Below are positions 12,710-25,576 of a stretch of 64,000 nucleotides of DNA, one piece after another. The first letter of the stretch is position 1; each line of letters begins with the position of its first letter. The notes under the pieces are model-generated. The model was not told the DNA's origin, did no database searches, and was given only the letters and a program-made list of their open reading frames with translations. Source of the stretch: Dromiciops gliroides (Eukaryota > Chordata > Mammalia > Microbiotheria > Microbiotheriidae). The position numbers were made by a program, and so were the translations under genes. The DNA lies in NCBI RefSeq assembly GCF_019393635.1, contig NC_057861.1:168665577-168729576 (forward strand), given 5' to 3'.

Positions 12710-13799
12710 ATGATGACATCTTTAAAATAAAATTAAGTGGTGAGAGGATTGCACAGGGAGAAAGGGAAAGGGAGAGGTGAAATGGGGTAAAATATCTCAC
12801 ATAAAAGAAGCAAGAAAAAGCTTATAGATCGAAGGAAAAGTTGGAGGAGGAGTGGCGGAGCAAATGAGCTTCACACTCATCAGAATTATCTCAAAGAGGG
12901 AATAACATACACACTCAAGTGGGTAATGTATCTTGCCCTGCAGGAAAGTGGGAAGGGAAGGAGATGGGGGGGAGGGATGAAGGAAGGGAGGGCAGATTGG
13001 AGGAGGGATAATTGGAAGTAAAACACCTTTGAGGAGGGATAGGGTAAAAGAAGATAGGAAATGGAGTGAATATCATGGGAAGCAAATAGGATGGAGAGAA
13101 ACACAGTTAGCAATAGTAACTGGGGAAAAAAATTTGAAGCAGAGGCAAGAGCAATCTAAGATGAGGATGAGGATGCTGATGGCGGTGGTGGTATTTACTT
13201 TGTTGGGCTATTGTGTAGAAAATTCTTTGTCAGGTATAAGGTACTATATAGATATTGGCTATTATTATTGCAATAATCAACCTCATGGGTGTTTTGTAAG
13301 GAAATTTCCCTTTAAAGTGCTATATAAATATAGTTTACTATAAAAAAAAGATGAGCAGGATGCTATCAGAAAAGCCTAGAAAGACTTACATGAACTGAAG
13401 CAAAGTGAAATGTACTGTATACAAAATAACAGCAATATTATAGGATGATCTGCTATGAATGATTTAGTTATTTTCAGCTGTGCAGTGATCCAACTCTGAA
13501 GGACTTATGAAAAAAATACAATTCATCTACAGAGAAAGAACTGATGGTATCTGAATACAGATGGCAGTATATTTTGTTGCTGTTCCTATTTCTAAAGTTT
13601 TTTTGTCTCATACGTTTTGTACAACTGTACATGTATAGCTTATGCTGAACTGCTTGAGTTCTTAAGGGGGGTAGGGAGGGAAGAAGAGAATTTGGAACAC
13701 AAAGTTATAAAAATTGATGTTACAATTTGTTTTCACATGTAAGGTGGCAAAAAATTCTAAATAAATAAATGATATAAAAAAAGAAATGTGTAGTGTAGT

Positions 13800-14760
13800 G
13801 CAGTGTATTCAAGGGAAGAAATCTATGCCATCAATAACCATATGAAAAAAATTGCTACAAAAATCACTAATAATTAGAAAAATAGAAATTAAGGCAACCC
13901 AGAGGTTTTATCTCATACCAAGCAGATTAGAAAAACTGACAAAAAAAGGAACATAAAAAATGATGAGTGAGTTTTGATAAAACAGGTACATTAATGCACT
14001 ACTGGTGGAACTATGAACTGGTCCACCTCTTCTGGAAAACAATTTGAAACTACACCCCAAATAGTCCATATTTAGAACCTACTATAAGCCGGGTACTGTG
14101 CTAAACAGTGGGGAACACAAGAAGTGGGGGGAAAAAAACTGTCCTTGTCCTTAAAGGGCTCATGATTTAATGAGGGAGACATTATCAAACTGTACATATC
14201 TTTGGACTCAACAATACCACCACCAAATCAATAACCAAAAAAAAATAAAAGAGGGAAAATACTCTTATATTAAAAAATATATGCATAACAGCTCTTTTTA
14301 TGGTTGCGAAGAGTTAGAAACTAAGGATGTGTTCATTAACTAGAGAATGGGTGAATAAAGAAAGTATATGAATATAATGTTATACCACTGCAGTAACAAA
14401 TAATGAGGTAGATGGTTTCAGAGAAACCTGGGCAAATCTGTATGAAATGATGCAGAGTAAAGTGTGCAGGAAAGCAATTTACACTATGACATCATTGTAA
14501 AACTGAACAACTTTGAAAGACTTAAGAACCTTAATTAATGCAGTGACCAACCACGTTTCAAAGAAACTTGATGAAGAATGCTATCACTTCTAGAAAGACA
14601 GGTGATGGACTAGATATGTAGAATATGACAAGTATTTTTGGATATAGCCATATGGGAATTTGTTTTGCTTGACTATTCATATTTGCAACAATGTTTTTTT
14701 CTTTCTTTTTTTCCAATTTTGAAAAAAGAATTAAATCTAAAAAACCCCAAACAAACAAAC
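13800..14760 (+). mobile_element. L1 3'-end fragment
   Basis: The segment matches other L1 3' ends in this window: 'aaactgacaaa', 'tgatgagtgagttttgataaa', 'ggtggaactatgaactggtcc' and 'gaatgggtgaataa' type phrases. A short L2-like piece (about 14072-14182) interrupts it. No reverse transcriptase frame survives. Confidence 0.7.
14072..14182 (-). mobile_element. L2-like 3' piece within L1
   Basis: It shows the antisense L2 phrase order (CCTACTATAAGC, GTACTGTGCTAA, then AAAGGGCTCATGATTTAATG). Confidence 0.5.
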
Positions 14761-14999
14761 CCCCAAACCAGCAAAAGAGATAAAGAGGAAAGTCCACCAG
14801 AACATGAGGTGGATTCCTTTAGAAGGATTTATAGGAAGGTATGGACAAAAGTCACAGAAAATGAGGAAGGACAAAGATAATGGGATCACCAAATTTGAAA
14901 ATGATATCAAACTGAGAGTGTTAACAATGGTATTGGATGGCAAAGCTAAGATGCAAAACCATTTTGGCAGTCTAAAATAAAAAGCCAAATCTAAAAAGG

Positions 15000-16790
15000 T
15001 TAGAGTTAGCAGCAACAAAAGTTAAGTCCTATGCTTTGTTCAAAAATCAAGTGTGTACAGAACAGGTGAAGTAAAGTTTAAACAACAGCTTGTATGAAAT
15101 ACAGCTGAGTGTTTAAGTAGACAACAAAGTCAATGAATCAAGAGTGTAATAATGCCCATCCATTCAAAGGAAAGAATACAGCCTGGGATAAAGTAGACTG
15201 CTAATGGAACTGGGACTAGTACTCTCCCCACAAAGGTTACTCAAAGCAGGAACTCATGTTTGGTCACTCCCTTCCCCACTAATTTGAGTAAGCTGAGGCT
15301 AGCCAACAGCCTAGTTTCAGGTTGCTGTGGACCAGTAGAAAGGGAAGAGGCCAAAGGAGAAAGGAGAATTTCAAAAGGCATGTGATGAAGAATATGAGAA
15401 AAGTTGAAATGCCAACACATCAAGAGAAAACCTGAGTTAAAACCCAATCTACAAGCAGACAAACCTACAGAGGGGACCACAAAGGAACCAAAGAAAGATT
15501 TCTGGCTAAGATGAAGATATAAATGCACATAAAGAAGCCCATGTCTTTCATATGATAGCAAAATATTTGAAAAGGGCCCAGAAAGATTAATGAAAAAGAA
15601 AAGCAAGAAAAATCTCAGAAGTGACTCCCAATCTACAAAAAGATGATGTCCAGAAGCTGATAGAGGGAGGCAGAAAGGTCTCACCAGGGAAGCCAGCACA
15701 GCTACAGGTAAATACAAGAAGTTTGCTGAGGCAGGGAAAGGGAGTCATGCCAAGGAAATCAGCGTGAGCATAGGTAATCAGGCCAAAAACTAATGAAGAT
15801 CAGGAGAGAACTGTGCCACAGAAACCAGCACAAGCTCCTGCAAATGGACCTGGAGGGGTCTTAAGCCATTACAAATTCTAATTATCAGGAATATGAAGCC
15901 AGATCCTGACCCTGGTCCAACAGAAAAGAACCAGTCCCTATAAATCATAGTACAAGGACACAGGTCTTTGGCATGCACTCCTCAGTGTACTGAGAGCCAT
16001 AGTAAGAACATCTGGGAGTTAAAAGGCCTGCAACTAGTGTGCTATCCAGCATCTCACTAGGACCTGTCAGAGTCACAACAGAGGAGAGAACCAACTGCTA
16101 ATTGGGAACTAGGCAAGGAGAAAACAGTGTCAAGCCATAGAGCCAGAACCCATAGTGGTCCAACCAGAGACTTAGATAGAAGACAGATTGAAGTGGGAAA
16201 TAGGATCTAATGCCAGTTACTCAAACTGGATCAGAAGTGGCTAATGCATCCAGATTTCACAGTGAACAGTATGAAATGACACTTACCCAACCCATAATAG
16301 ATTAGTGCTAAAAGGGATTGGCCCAAGGACAAGATCCCAAATGAAGAATGAAGCTGAAAATTCATAAAAAGAAAACACTAGGGGGCAGCTAGGCGGCGCA
16401 GTGGGTAAAGCACCAGCCCTGGATTCAGGAGTCCCTGAGTTCAAATCCGGCCTCAGACACTTGACACTTACTAGCTGTGTGACCCTGGGCAAGTCACTTA
16501 ACCCCCACTGCCCCGCCAAAAAAAATAAAATAAAATAAAAAAAGAAAAAGAAAACACTAAATGCAATGAAGAAAAACTACAGGCAAAGAGAAGTCCAAAA
16601 GATAATCAGAAGGAAAAAGCAACTGCACAACTATAAGCTGAGCATAAGAGAAAAAAATAGTTTTGCCATAAGATATCTACGGCTGGAAGAGATGAGGCAA
16701 GAGATCAGAAAATGAAATTAGAATTGAAATAATAGCTCTGGAAAAAAAAATGAAAAGAGAAATATTTAAATCAATTAAAATAGGTATAAA
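15000..16790 (+). mobile_element. Possible LINE 5' region, diverged
   Basis: An A-rich, unframed region ends with a run (GCTCTGG, then AAAATGAAAAGAGAAAT) resembling the start of L1/HAL1 ORF1 coiled-coil sequence. It has no clear relatives elsewhere in the window, so this is a tentative call. The 158-codon antisense frame at 15241-15717 has no recognisable domain and is probably chance. A SINE sits at 16381-16544. Confidence 0.3.
16381..16544 (+). mobile_element. Marsupial CORE-type SINE
   Basis: Sense copy with the 15-bp duplication AAAAAGAAAACACTA at 16366-16380 and 16545-16559. Confidence 0.93.
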
Positions 16791-17096
16791 AGTATTGTTT
16801 ATATCTACCTCCTTTTTCTTCAGTCCATTTCCTATTTTTAATCATTAATAACTACTTTAAATAGATCAGGATGGTTTCAAAATTACACGCTGTATCTTTT
16901 CCCTATTTTTATTCTTTTCTTCTAACTTTATATTAATATTGGTTGTTGCTCTAATAATCATAATGTACAGAGACATGGTGTTGGAAAGACTAAAACATAA
17001 GAAATGAGTCATCCTGTTGCCTGTTAAAATAGAATCAATTTCAACTTGTGTGATATTATTTGGTGCTTATCATGTCTAGAGCTTTCCAATTCTTTT

Positions 17097-17229
17097 TTTT
17101 TTTTTTAGTGAGGCAACTGGGGTTAAGTGACTTGCCCAGGGTCACACAGCTGTGTCTGAGGCTGAATTTGAACTCAGGTACTCCTGACTCCAGGGCTGGT
17201 GCTCTATCCACTGTGCCACCTAGCTGCCC
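17097..17229 (-). mobile_element. Marsupial CORE-type SINE
   Basis: Reverse copy with the duplication TCCAATTCTTTT at 17085-17096 and 17230-17241. The stretch between the AGCTG and TGTCTGAGG motifs lacks about 14 bp present in other copies. Confidence 0.92.
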
Positions 17230-17654
17230 TCCAATTCTTTTCTTTAAAAAAACCCTAATATTCATGATATATTGGCATAAGGATTCAGTGTCGTTTACCA
17301 ATAGCTGGCTTCTCTCATTCCCTATTCTTGATCCATATTTTCCAATGCATTTTTTCAACATCTCAATTAAATGAGATAATAATTATAAAGTACTTAGAAC
17401 AGGACCTATCACACAGTAAGCACTGTATAAATGTCAGCTATTGTTATTATGATTATTTGCACCTATTCTATATGATCACTGAAGTCACCAAGTATCATAC
17501 AATATGTTGATTTAATCTGGAGAGTATCATTGAGTTCTTCATAGGACTTCTATACTTCTTTATTCTCTACAACAGATGCTGGAGCATAAGCTACAATTAT
17601 TTTTATCCTGGTCTCTTTTCATATTTACCATAGTTAAGGGGTTATGGGAAGACA

Positions 17655-18280
17655 AGACCAACAACACACAGTGATTGGGGCTCTGAACTAGTCCAACCAT
17701 TCTATGTAGTTAACACGAATAAATTATTTTATATCATTTGACCCAGCAATTCCATCACTGGCCATACATCCTAGGGAGATCAAAGACAAAAATGAAGTTC
17801 TAATAATACCATAATATTCAGAGTATTACAGTGGCAGTAAAGAACTAAAAACAAAGTAGATGCTTATTTATTAAAGAAAGGTTATATGAACTATAGTTTA
17901 TGAATATATTATTATACAATAAAGAATCACGAATAGAAAAAGTCAGAGAAATATAGGAAGATTCATATGAAATGGTGTAAATCAGAACCAAAATATGTAC
18001 CATGACTACATAATGTAAATGAAAAGATAAATAAAAGAAAACCAAACTCTAAGTAACTGATAAACCAATAATGGCCCTTGAAAAGAGACAAAGAAACATT
18101 CCCCTCCCCTCCGCAAAAGGGCAGAGAACAGTGTTACATACATTGTCTGATGTAATCAATCTATTGGTTGTTTTTGATGAATTGTTGTTGTTGTTAGAAG
18201 GGGGAAGGAAAGAGGAGTATTTTCCAGAAATGAAATTGATATAAAAATAAAGGACTTTAATAAATTTTTTTAAAAGAAAT
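17655..18280 (+). mobile_element. L1 3'-end fragment, old
   Basis: Diverged L1 3' phrases occur in order: 'ctagtccaaccattct', 'catttgacccagcaattcc', then 'agtcagagaaatata' and 'atcagaaccaaaa'. There is no open frame of note. Confidence 0.55.
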
Positions 18281-18533
18281 ATCTCCAGTTCTTTCAGAAC
18301 TACCAAAAAATTAATATGCAACTAAATCTTCAGCACTTCAAGCATGTAATAGAAAATGATAGATACAAATAAAAGGGCCATTAATATATACAGTGCAATA
18401 GTCATAAAAACATTGGATGGTATTACCTTGGTAGGGCTATATCAGACATAGAAATTTGTAAGATTTTATACAAATTTCTTTTCAGTCCATGGGCAAATCA
18501 TAAAATCTAACATATGGGTACAATATGATTTTT

Positions 18534-18675
18534 GTGGGGGGGGGGGTAAAGGGGGTTAAGTGACTTGCCCAGGGTCACACAGCTAGTAAGTGTCAAGTGT
18601 CTGAGGCCGGATTTGAACTCAGGTACTCCTGAATCCAGGGCCAGTGCTTTATCCACTGCACCACCTAGCTGCCCC
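18534..18675 (-). mobile_element. Marsupial CORE-type SINE
   Basis: Reverse copy with the 15-bp duplication TACAATATGATTTTT at 18519-18533 and 18676-18690. Confidence 0.93.
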
Positions 18676-19361
18676 TACAATATGATTTTTAAAAGTCAAA
18701 CTTTATAATTACTATATTCTTCTCAAGTAGCAGGTTACAATCTAATTTTAAGTAAATATATCTTAATTTTTATAAAAAGTTGCATCTGGAATATAGGTTG
18801 ATTATAATTTCCATTAGCCCTCCATGACCCATAGTACAACAGGAACCAGAAAAGAAAAAATTTGTTGGCGCCTGTTGAAGAGTTGCTTGCCTCCATCAGG
18901 AAAACAGTTTGGAAAACCACTCATTGGTAATAAGGAAGCCCAATGTTCCCAACAGATGTTGGACCATTAATTATTAATTTCCTAACTTCTGTGTTTTAAT
19001 TCTAAACATTCTATTAAGTTTCTGGTCCAGGAAATACATTCATAATCTGGACTATGGATTATTAATGTTGTTGTTGTTCCACTTTGTTTTGAGACTGAAT
19101 CTCCATGACAGGAATTCTTAGTCTTTTTTGTGTCACATACCCCTTTCCCAGCCCAATGAAACCTAAAAATCTCTTCCCAGAATGTTTTTAAATGAATAAA
19201 GTAAAATATACAAAGGAAACCAATTATATAGAAAGTTAGAAAAATACTGAAAACAACAAATTTGTGAAAAAGTAATATATCTAGATCATATTTAGTCTAG
19301 TAGCTATAGTAGCTGTAATATAATTTGAAAATATCTGTGATAATTACTGATGACAAAGTCA

Positions 19362-20700
19362 AAGTCAGTAAGCATTTATTAAGCACTTAGTATGTGCCAG
19401 ACACTGTCGATACAAAAAGAGGCAAAAAAAAGTCCCTGCCCTTAAAGATCTCACAATCTAATGAGGGAGACAACAAGCAAACAGATATGTACAAACAAAC
19501 TCTATGTAGAATAAATAGGAAGAAAGAGAGCACTACGATTAAGAAGAATTGGGAAAGGCTTTTTGTAGAACACAGTTTTAGTTGGGACTTAAAAGAAGAC
19601 AAGGAAGCCAGTAGGCATGAGAGATGATGTTGCAGGCACAGGAGACAGTCAGAAATAACGTCCAGAGATAACAGACTGAGAGTCTTGTTCGTGGAACAGC
19701 AAGAAGGCCAGTGTCACTGGATAAAAGAAGACTGGAAAGATAGGCTGGGGGAGCTGGATTATGAAGGAGTTTAAATGCCAAACCATTTCATATTTGGCCC
19801 TGCAGGAAATATAGAGCCACTGGAGTTTATTTAAGTGAGGAGGTTACAGTTTTGGACCTTCACTTTAGGAAAATCACTTGGGTGACTGACTGGAGGACGA
19901 ATTGGAGTGAGGAGAGACTTGAAGCAAGAACACTGATCAAAAGGGTATGGCAACAGTGTGAGCACGAGGCGATGAGGGCCTGCACCAGAGTACTGTTGGT
20001 GTCAAAGATGTTACAAATATGAAAACGACAGGCCTTGGCAGCAGGCTGGATATGGAGAGTGAGAGACAGGATGATTCCTAGGTTGGGTGCCTGAACGACC
20101 ACTGAGAGGATGGTGTTGGCCTGTACAGTAATAAGGAAGTTAGGAGGGGAAAAGTGTCTAGGGAGAAAGATGAGTTCAGTTTTAGACATGTTAAGTTTAA
20201 GATGTCTACAAGACATCAAGTTATAAATGTCTCAAAAGCAGTTGAAGACGTGAGACAGAGAGTCAAGAGGGCAAGATAGGTAGATCTGAGAATCATTAGA
20301 AAAGAGATGGTAATTAAATCAATGAGAGCGGATGAGGTTAAGTGAAATAGTATAGGAGAAAAGGACTCAGGACAGAAACCTATGGAAGACCAACAGCTAA
20401 GGAGCATGACCTGGATGAAGATGCGACAAAGGAGAATGAGGAATGTTCAAATAGGCAGGAGAACCAGGAGGGAGTAGTGTCATGAAAACCTACAGAGAAG
20501 AGGGTGATCAACAGTATCAAAGGCTTCAGGGACGTCAAGGAGAATCAGAGTTGAGAAAAGATCAATGGATTTAGCAACTAAAAGATCTTGGTGAAAAGTT
20601 GAGATTGGAAGCTAGACTATAAGGGGTTAAGAAGAGAGTGAGAAGAAAATGGAGCCACCTATTGTAGATGGCCATCTGAGATAGAGCATGCTTTAAGATA
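19362..20700 (-). mobile_element. L2/CR1-clade LINE, 3' half, antisense
   Basis: On the minus strand, frames at 20216-20407 and 19860-20219 carry the end of a CR1/L2-type reverse transcriptase (an HLKLNMSKTELIFLP motif followed by a LGIILS motif). The sequence then runs to the 3' end, where the '+' strand reads AGCATTTATTAAGCACTTAG. The frame is broken. This class needs no poly-A tail, and none is seen. Confidence 0.8.
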
Positions 20701-20900
20701 CTGATCATGACATTAGAATTGCTATTACCTTTAACAACTAAACAAATGAATATATGTTGTCATGGCAAAATCTCCAACTTATAATGGTTCTGATTATTTG
20801 TAACCAGAACTTGTGATTTCATTGGCATAATTTCATTGGAATACCCAGGCATCTGTGATTTCATCCAGGCATGGAAACCCCTCCTATTAATGCAGATTAG

Positions 20901-21495
20901 TGTGATAAAATAATGGGATTTGGCAGCCGCCCAGGGGCCCCACCTGAAGATTGATTTATAATTGTTTGAACTGGGTGAGACTGAGAAACTGAGACCACAT
21001 CTGGCTGGCCCTGAGTGACATGTTGTTCTCAGAGGTTGTGCACTACTGATGTCAGCAGGAGACCACTCTCAACCAATTAGCTTGAAGAACCTCCCCTTTT
21101 GGGGAGGGAGATAGGAACTAGGAAGTGGAAGTTAGCTCACTGGATCTCACTTCTTTTCATTGAGGAATGATGCGTGGCAGCAGATGGGGAGAAAAAAAGG
21201 AGGGTCCCTCTTTTTGTTTAGACATCTGCTTGGTGGCAGAACTTCACATAGGCTGCTAGGAAAGGAAGGTTTTTTTCTCTCTGGCTATACTGAATAGATC
21301 TAAGCTAGAATTTTCCATGATATAAGGAATCTGTTCTCAATCTCTCTCTCTCTCTCTCTTCACTAACTTCTAATATATTTTAATAAATCCTTAAAAGCCT
21401 AAACTCTTGCTGAATTTATCAGTGATTTTTGCCAGCTTCCCCCCAAAAAACTGGGGGGCCATATTAGAACCCACATTTAGATTTTAAATATCACA
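20901..21495 (+). mobile_element. Solo LTR with perfect ends and TTAG duplication
   Basis: The 595-bp element begins TGTGATA and ends TATCACA, a perfect 7-bp inverted repeat, and is flanked by TTAG on both sides (20897-20900 and 21496-21499). AATAAA lies at 21382-21387, giving plus orientation. A CT run occurs at about 21340-21359. This is an endogenous retroviral LTR left by recombination between the two LTRs of a provirus; no internal genes remain. Confidence 0.88.
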
Positions 21496-21859
21496 TTAGT
21501 AACTTGTCTATAATTTATGGTTTCAGAGTTATCTTGGAGCACTGAGAAGTTGTCACATGCCCACAGTCACAGAGCAAGTGCATGTGAAGTATGTCTTGAA
21601 TCCAAGGTTTTACTAACTACAAAGCCCAGACTCTATTCATTACAAATACAAGAAGAAGAATAATGCTACATATACCTTCCACATCTAAAACATATGTGTA
21701 ACTCATATTTCAAGCCTGGGACATTTATATTAGACTTTCCTCAATGAGGGAGAGAGTGATAACTCACTGCATATCTGGGTGAAGAATGAAACTGATACAA
21801 GATCACTGGAGAAGAGAGACATTCTTTATTTCTCCTTTGAGAGAGGACATGGATGGTTC

Positions 21860-22622
21860 CAGACTCTCTTGGGTAATCATCTATGCTGATGATTCTCAAA
21901 TCTATCTATCTTGCCCTAATATCTCTGCTGACTGGGACATCTCAAACTAGATGTCCAGTAAACATCTTAAAACTCAACATATCCAAAACAGAACCCAGTA
22001 TCTTTCTCCCTAAACCCTCCTCCTCTCCTACCTTCCTTATTACTGTAGATGGCAACACCATCCTTCTAGTCCCTCAGGCTCAGGACCTAGGAATCATCTT
22101 CTACTCTTTATTACACATTCTCATATCCAATCTGCTGCCAAGGCTTGTCAATTCATATTTGCAACATCTCTCAAATAAGTCCCCTTTTCTCCTTTGACAC
22201 TGATACCACTCTAGTGTAGGTCCTCATCGCCTCAACTGCCGCTATAGCCTGCTGATGAGTTGGCGGACTTACATGTCTCCTGGCTATTCCATGAACAAGA
22301 TACTTCTATCTCTTGACCAGGCATTTTCTCTCCCTGTCTTCCATGCCTGAAATGCTCTACCTACTTAACTCTCTGGTTTCCTTTAGGTCTCAACTAAATT
22401 CTACTTTCTATAGGAAGCCTTCCCCAACCCCTCTTAATTCCAGTACCTTCCTTCTTTTAATTATTTCCTATTTATCCTGTACATACATACATACAATTTG
22501 TTTGCATGTTGTCTCCCCTATTAGATTGTAAGCTCTTTGAGGGCAGAGACTGTCTTTTGCCTCCCTAGTGCTTAACACAGTGCGTGACATAATAGGTGCT
22601 TAATAAATACTGATTGATTAAT
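21860..22622 (+). mobile_element. L2/CR1-clade LINE 3' end
   Basis: The plus-strand frame at 21883-22197 carries the NILKLNISKTEP motif and an LGIIF motif of the reverse transcriptase end. The 3' tail follows (TTAGATTGTAAGCTCTTTGA, then TGCTTAATAAATACTGATTG). Frames are broken. It belongs to the same family as the antisense copy at 19362-20700. Confidence 0.8.
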
Positions 22623-24157
22623 TGACCAATTCCAAACGTGTGGAGAGAGATATACATATTTTGGAAGGCAGAAACATAGGGACAAGCCCGCTGGGTGAGA
22701 CTGGGGACTTTTTATTGGTTAAGTTGAGACGCCTCAATTCCATTTTTAGAGCTCACTCACTCTGTATTTTCTGGTATATTCAAATCTGTATAACTTCTCT
22801 GATTTCTGTTCACTCTCTGCTTAGATAAATGGGCTTACTCACTATTCAGTATGATGGGCTAGCATTCAGGAAGGAGTTGAACCTGTGATTTTAACTTGTA
22901 AGTCTCCCTTTAAGTAAAAGTGAACAAGTAAGCTGGTGGCTTTGTTGCTTTTGAACCTAAACATTCATTCCCCATGACCCATAATATAGTGGGAAGGAGT
23001 AGGGAATGGCATTTAGATATATCTCTGGAATCTTACCCATCCTTCTCCAAGGAAAGCTTTGATTCCTGCCTAGGGGGCAGTAGGAGAAAGGGTCATAACG
23101 CTGGCCATACTGTTTTCTTCTGAGAAATAGGGGGGGGGGGGAGAGAAACTAGAATTTTATTGTATCTCTCTGCCTCAGTCTCACTTTTTAAATATTGCTG
23201 GTACAGAGTAATGACGTTTTTAAATTTCAAAAGCTATAAAGCTGCTAGCTTCCCTGGTTGCTATCTCTTAAAGGGAGAGGGGTATACCCAAGTTTACAAA
23301 TGCAGACTCAACTCCTTTCCACAAAACACTAATTACATAAATGACCATCACAAACAATAAATACAAAGTACGCTCATTTTTGTAAGCATAGAACAAAGAG
23401 AAATTGGAGAAGTTATACAGATTGGGGATCTACCAGAAAATACAGAGAGTGAATGAGTTCTCTCACTAGGAGTGAGATATCTCAGTTCAACTAGAAAAGA
23501 GACTATAGTTTACCCAAGGGAAAATTCTCTTTAAGTCTCTAGGGAGATTCTATTCTGTTGCCACCCTATTTTAGGACAGTTTTTTGTTTTTGTTTTTGTT
23601 TTGGTTTTTTAAAAACAGATGAAGAACATCTCCAAGTTTTCTTTTAAATAATGCTTCTTTATATATAGGCATTATTTATTTTAACTAAGCCTGAATAAAT
23701 TGAATGTTCTGACATGAATAGAGATATTACAATTCCGGTTTGTTCCTGTTGTTAGGGGTTTTCCCCTATTGTCATAAATAAATCTTTTCATTCAAAGAAG
23801 GAAATAAAATAAATGATTTAACACGCTTTATTCTCTTCTTGACAAAAATAGATCTCAACATCTTTTTTTGTACTGGAAAAAAATGTACAAAATCTAGTGG
23901 TCTAACAAATATCTTCTCTGTAACTTCATACTATTTAATAATAAAATTCTGATAACAGTATCAAAATATTTACCACCTAGTACCTACCTCTTTGTGACAC
24001 AATTTCCCTACTCTTTACCTTTAATAAAAGGCTTTCCTCTTTTGAAACAAAATTGAAAGGAAAACACAAAGATCCCCAAAGAGAAAACACAAGGACATAA
24101 ATGTTGGTATTGCATTTGGCAAATGTTAATTTCAAAGACAAATAATTGCTGGCTTAC

Positions 24158-24287
24158 ATCTCTGGAGAGCCTGGCTCAGGTGGTCCTGCATTGTTTCTTT
24201 ACATTTAGGAAGAATCTGTTCATTTGTCTCCTGGATTACATTCTTCAAATTCTCAAGAACTCTCACTTCTCGGAGGCCCCGTTTTTC
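24158..24287 (-). CDS. BLOC1S5: BLOC1S5 coding exon 3
   Basis: The 130-bp exon starts in phase 0 with EKRGLREVRVLENLKN, continues VIQETNEQ, and ends QALQR plus one base (T). This is the predicted coiled-coil-forming middle of BLOC1S5. The acceptor is ...CGAATAG with a weak pyrimidine tract; the donor is GTAAGC at 24157-24152. Small differences from human as I recall it (for example Val for Met after the RE pair, Gln for His in ETNE-) are conservative. Intron 2, between exons 2 and 3, is 4,890 bp. The last base pairs with TG of exon 4 to make the conserved Leu. Confidence 0.97.
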
Positions 24288-25035
24288 CTATTCGGCAATG
24301 AAAAGGCAAGTTACTACCACAAAAAAGTTGTTTAAAATCTTAAAACAGGGATTCTTAACCTGAACTCCATGATCTAAAGAAAAGTGATTATATTTCAATA
24401 TAATTGGATTCCTTTGTAATTCTATTTTTATGCATTTAAAAATATTCTTCTGAGGAGTCTATAATCTTTGCTAGCATGCCAAAAAAGGTTAAAACCCTTA
24501 GACCATGTTTTCTGAGGGTTCATACACTTTTCTTTTTAGTCATTACTTGGATTTATGTTGTATTTATATTGTATTTTTTATACTTATAAATGTATATATA
24601 ATTTCCTTTTGAACAGAGACTATTTAATCTGTTTGTTCAAAATAAACCTCCCCCTTTCTTAAATGTAAAAGCTGATTGTAATAGTAGTTTATTGGAAACA
24701 AATAGCTACTAAAACCACAATTTTACTGGGTTTTACAGTATATAGTTACTATTAAGTTCCAATTCTCAACTGTAATTTGGAGTAAGCAGAAGGTAGAGAA
24801 GACCTACATTCTTATTTTCGTTGATTGATTATTTAAGTAGGAAAAGAACTAAAGTCGTCTCAACTATAAGACAACAAGGAAGCTCCTTGGAGGATCAAGT
24901 CAGGTCCCATCAAAGGGCATTCGTTGTAGTAGAACTTAGAATTCTACTCTTTCCAGCTGCCCCTTAACAGTATTTATAGGGTATTTTAATATATTCAACA
25001 AACTGTGCTAGACAATGTGTTAAATACAAAGATAA

Positions 25036-25575
25036 AAGAGGATACAAGTTCCTATTCATGTCACTCCTCCACTCAATAAACTCCAGTGGCTCCTAATGAG
25101 TGCAAACTAGTGGATTTAGCCCACTACTTGTAAGTAGCCCCAGGCCCTTGATAATGCTTCATCTTCACATATCATCCAATCATTCACCCAGGTCATCTTG
25201 TCATCTGCTTGCTAGCACATATGGGCATCCTCAATTGAATCCTCTGCTTTCAAACTTTCATTCTGGATACAATATTCAAATCAAAAGTACCAGGGATTCT
25301 GTAAAGGAGTATGTCAATTGCCTGCCTGATAGCTCCACTCACTATCTTGGTGAATCCCCACATCAAAACTCCCTTCCTTCACCACTGGTTTCCTATGTGT
25401 GCTGTCTTCTCTGATTAAAATGTAAACTACTTGAGGGAAAGGTCCATCTTATTTATTTGTTTTCCCAGTGCCAGGTACATAGTAAATGCTTACTAAATGT
25501 TTTTCATTCATTCACTCCTATGGCCTCCAATGTAAAAAACACCTCCACTATTTGGCATTTAAAGCCCTTTTCAAC
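25036..25575 (+). mobile_element. L2 3' end followed by the start of a second L2 piece
   Basis: L2 phrases run in sense order (AACTCCAGTGGCTCCTAATG, later TAAACTACTTGAGGGAAAGG and TAGTAAATGCTTACTAAATG) to about 25505. A second L2 part (CTATTTGGCATTTAAAGCCC) then leads into the LTR at about 25577. Confidence 0.65.
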
Positions 25576-25576
25576 A

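Larger units (their letters stand above)
10694..13780 (+). mobile_element. HAL1 (half-L1) element, copy 1, nearly full length
   Basis: A 3.1-kb LINE relative with a 5' untranslated part, an ORF1 remnant (11423-12372), about 1.4 kb of 3' sequence and an A-rich end. It has no ORF2 reverse transcriptase, which defines HAL1. An 18-bp perfect target duplication AAGAAATGTGTAGTGTAG flanks it (10676-10693 and 13781-13798), so the limits are exact and the insertion is a single event. A SINE (12551-12709) entered later. Its 3' end resembles L1 3' ends elsewhere in the window, which fits mobilisation by L1 machinery. Confidence 0.85.
7742..24157 (-). other. BLOC1S5 intron 3
   Basis: The 16.4-kb intron is dominated by retroelements: SINEs, an inverted LTR (9125-9615), HAL1 copy 1 (10694-13780), an L1 3' end (13800-14760), a probable LINE 5' region (about 15000-16790), another L1 3' end (about 17655-18280), antisense L2 (19362-20700), a solo LTR (20901-21495) and sense L2 (21860-22622). 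From 22630 to 24157 no gene or clear repeat was recognised apart from a short G-run at about 23130 and a T-rich run at about 23580. Confidence 0.75.

Noticed and set aside
15241..15717. A 158-codon minus-strand frame
   Set aside because: It is hydrophobic and Phe/Leu/Ser-rich because it reads A-rich sense sequence backwards. No motif, splice site or promoter supports it.
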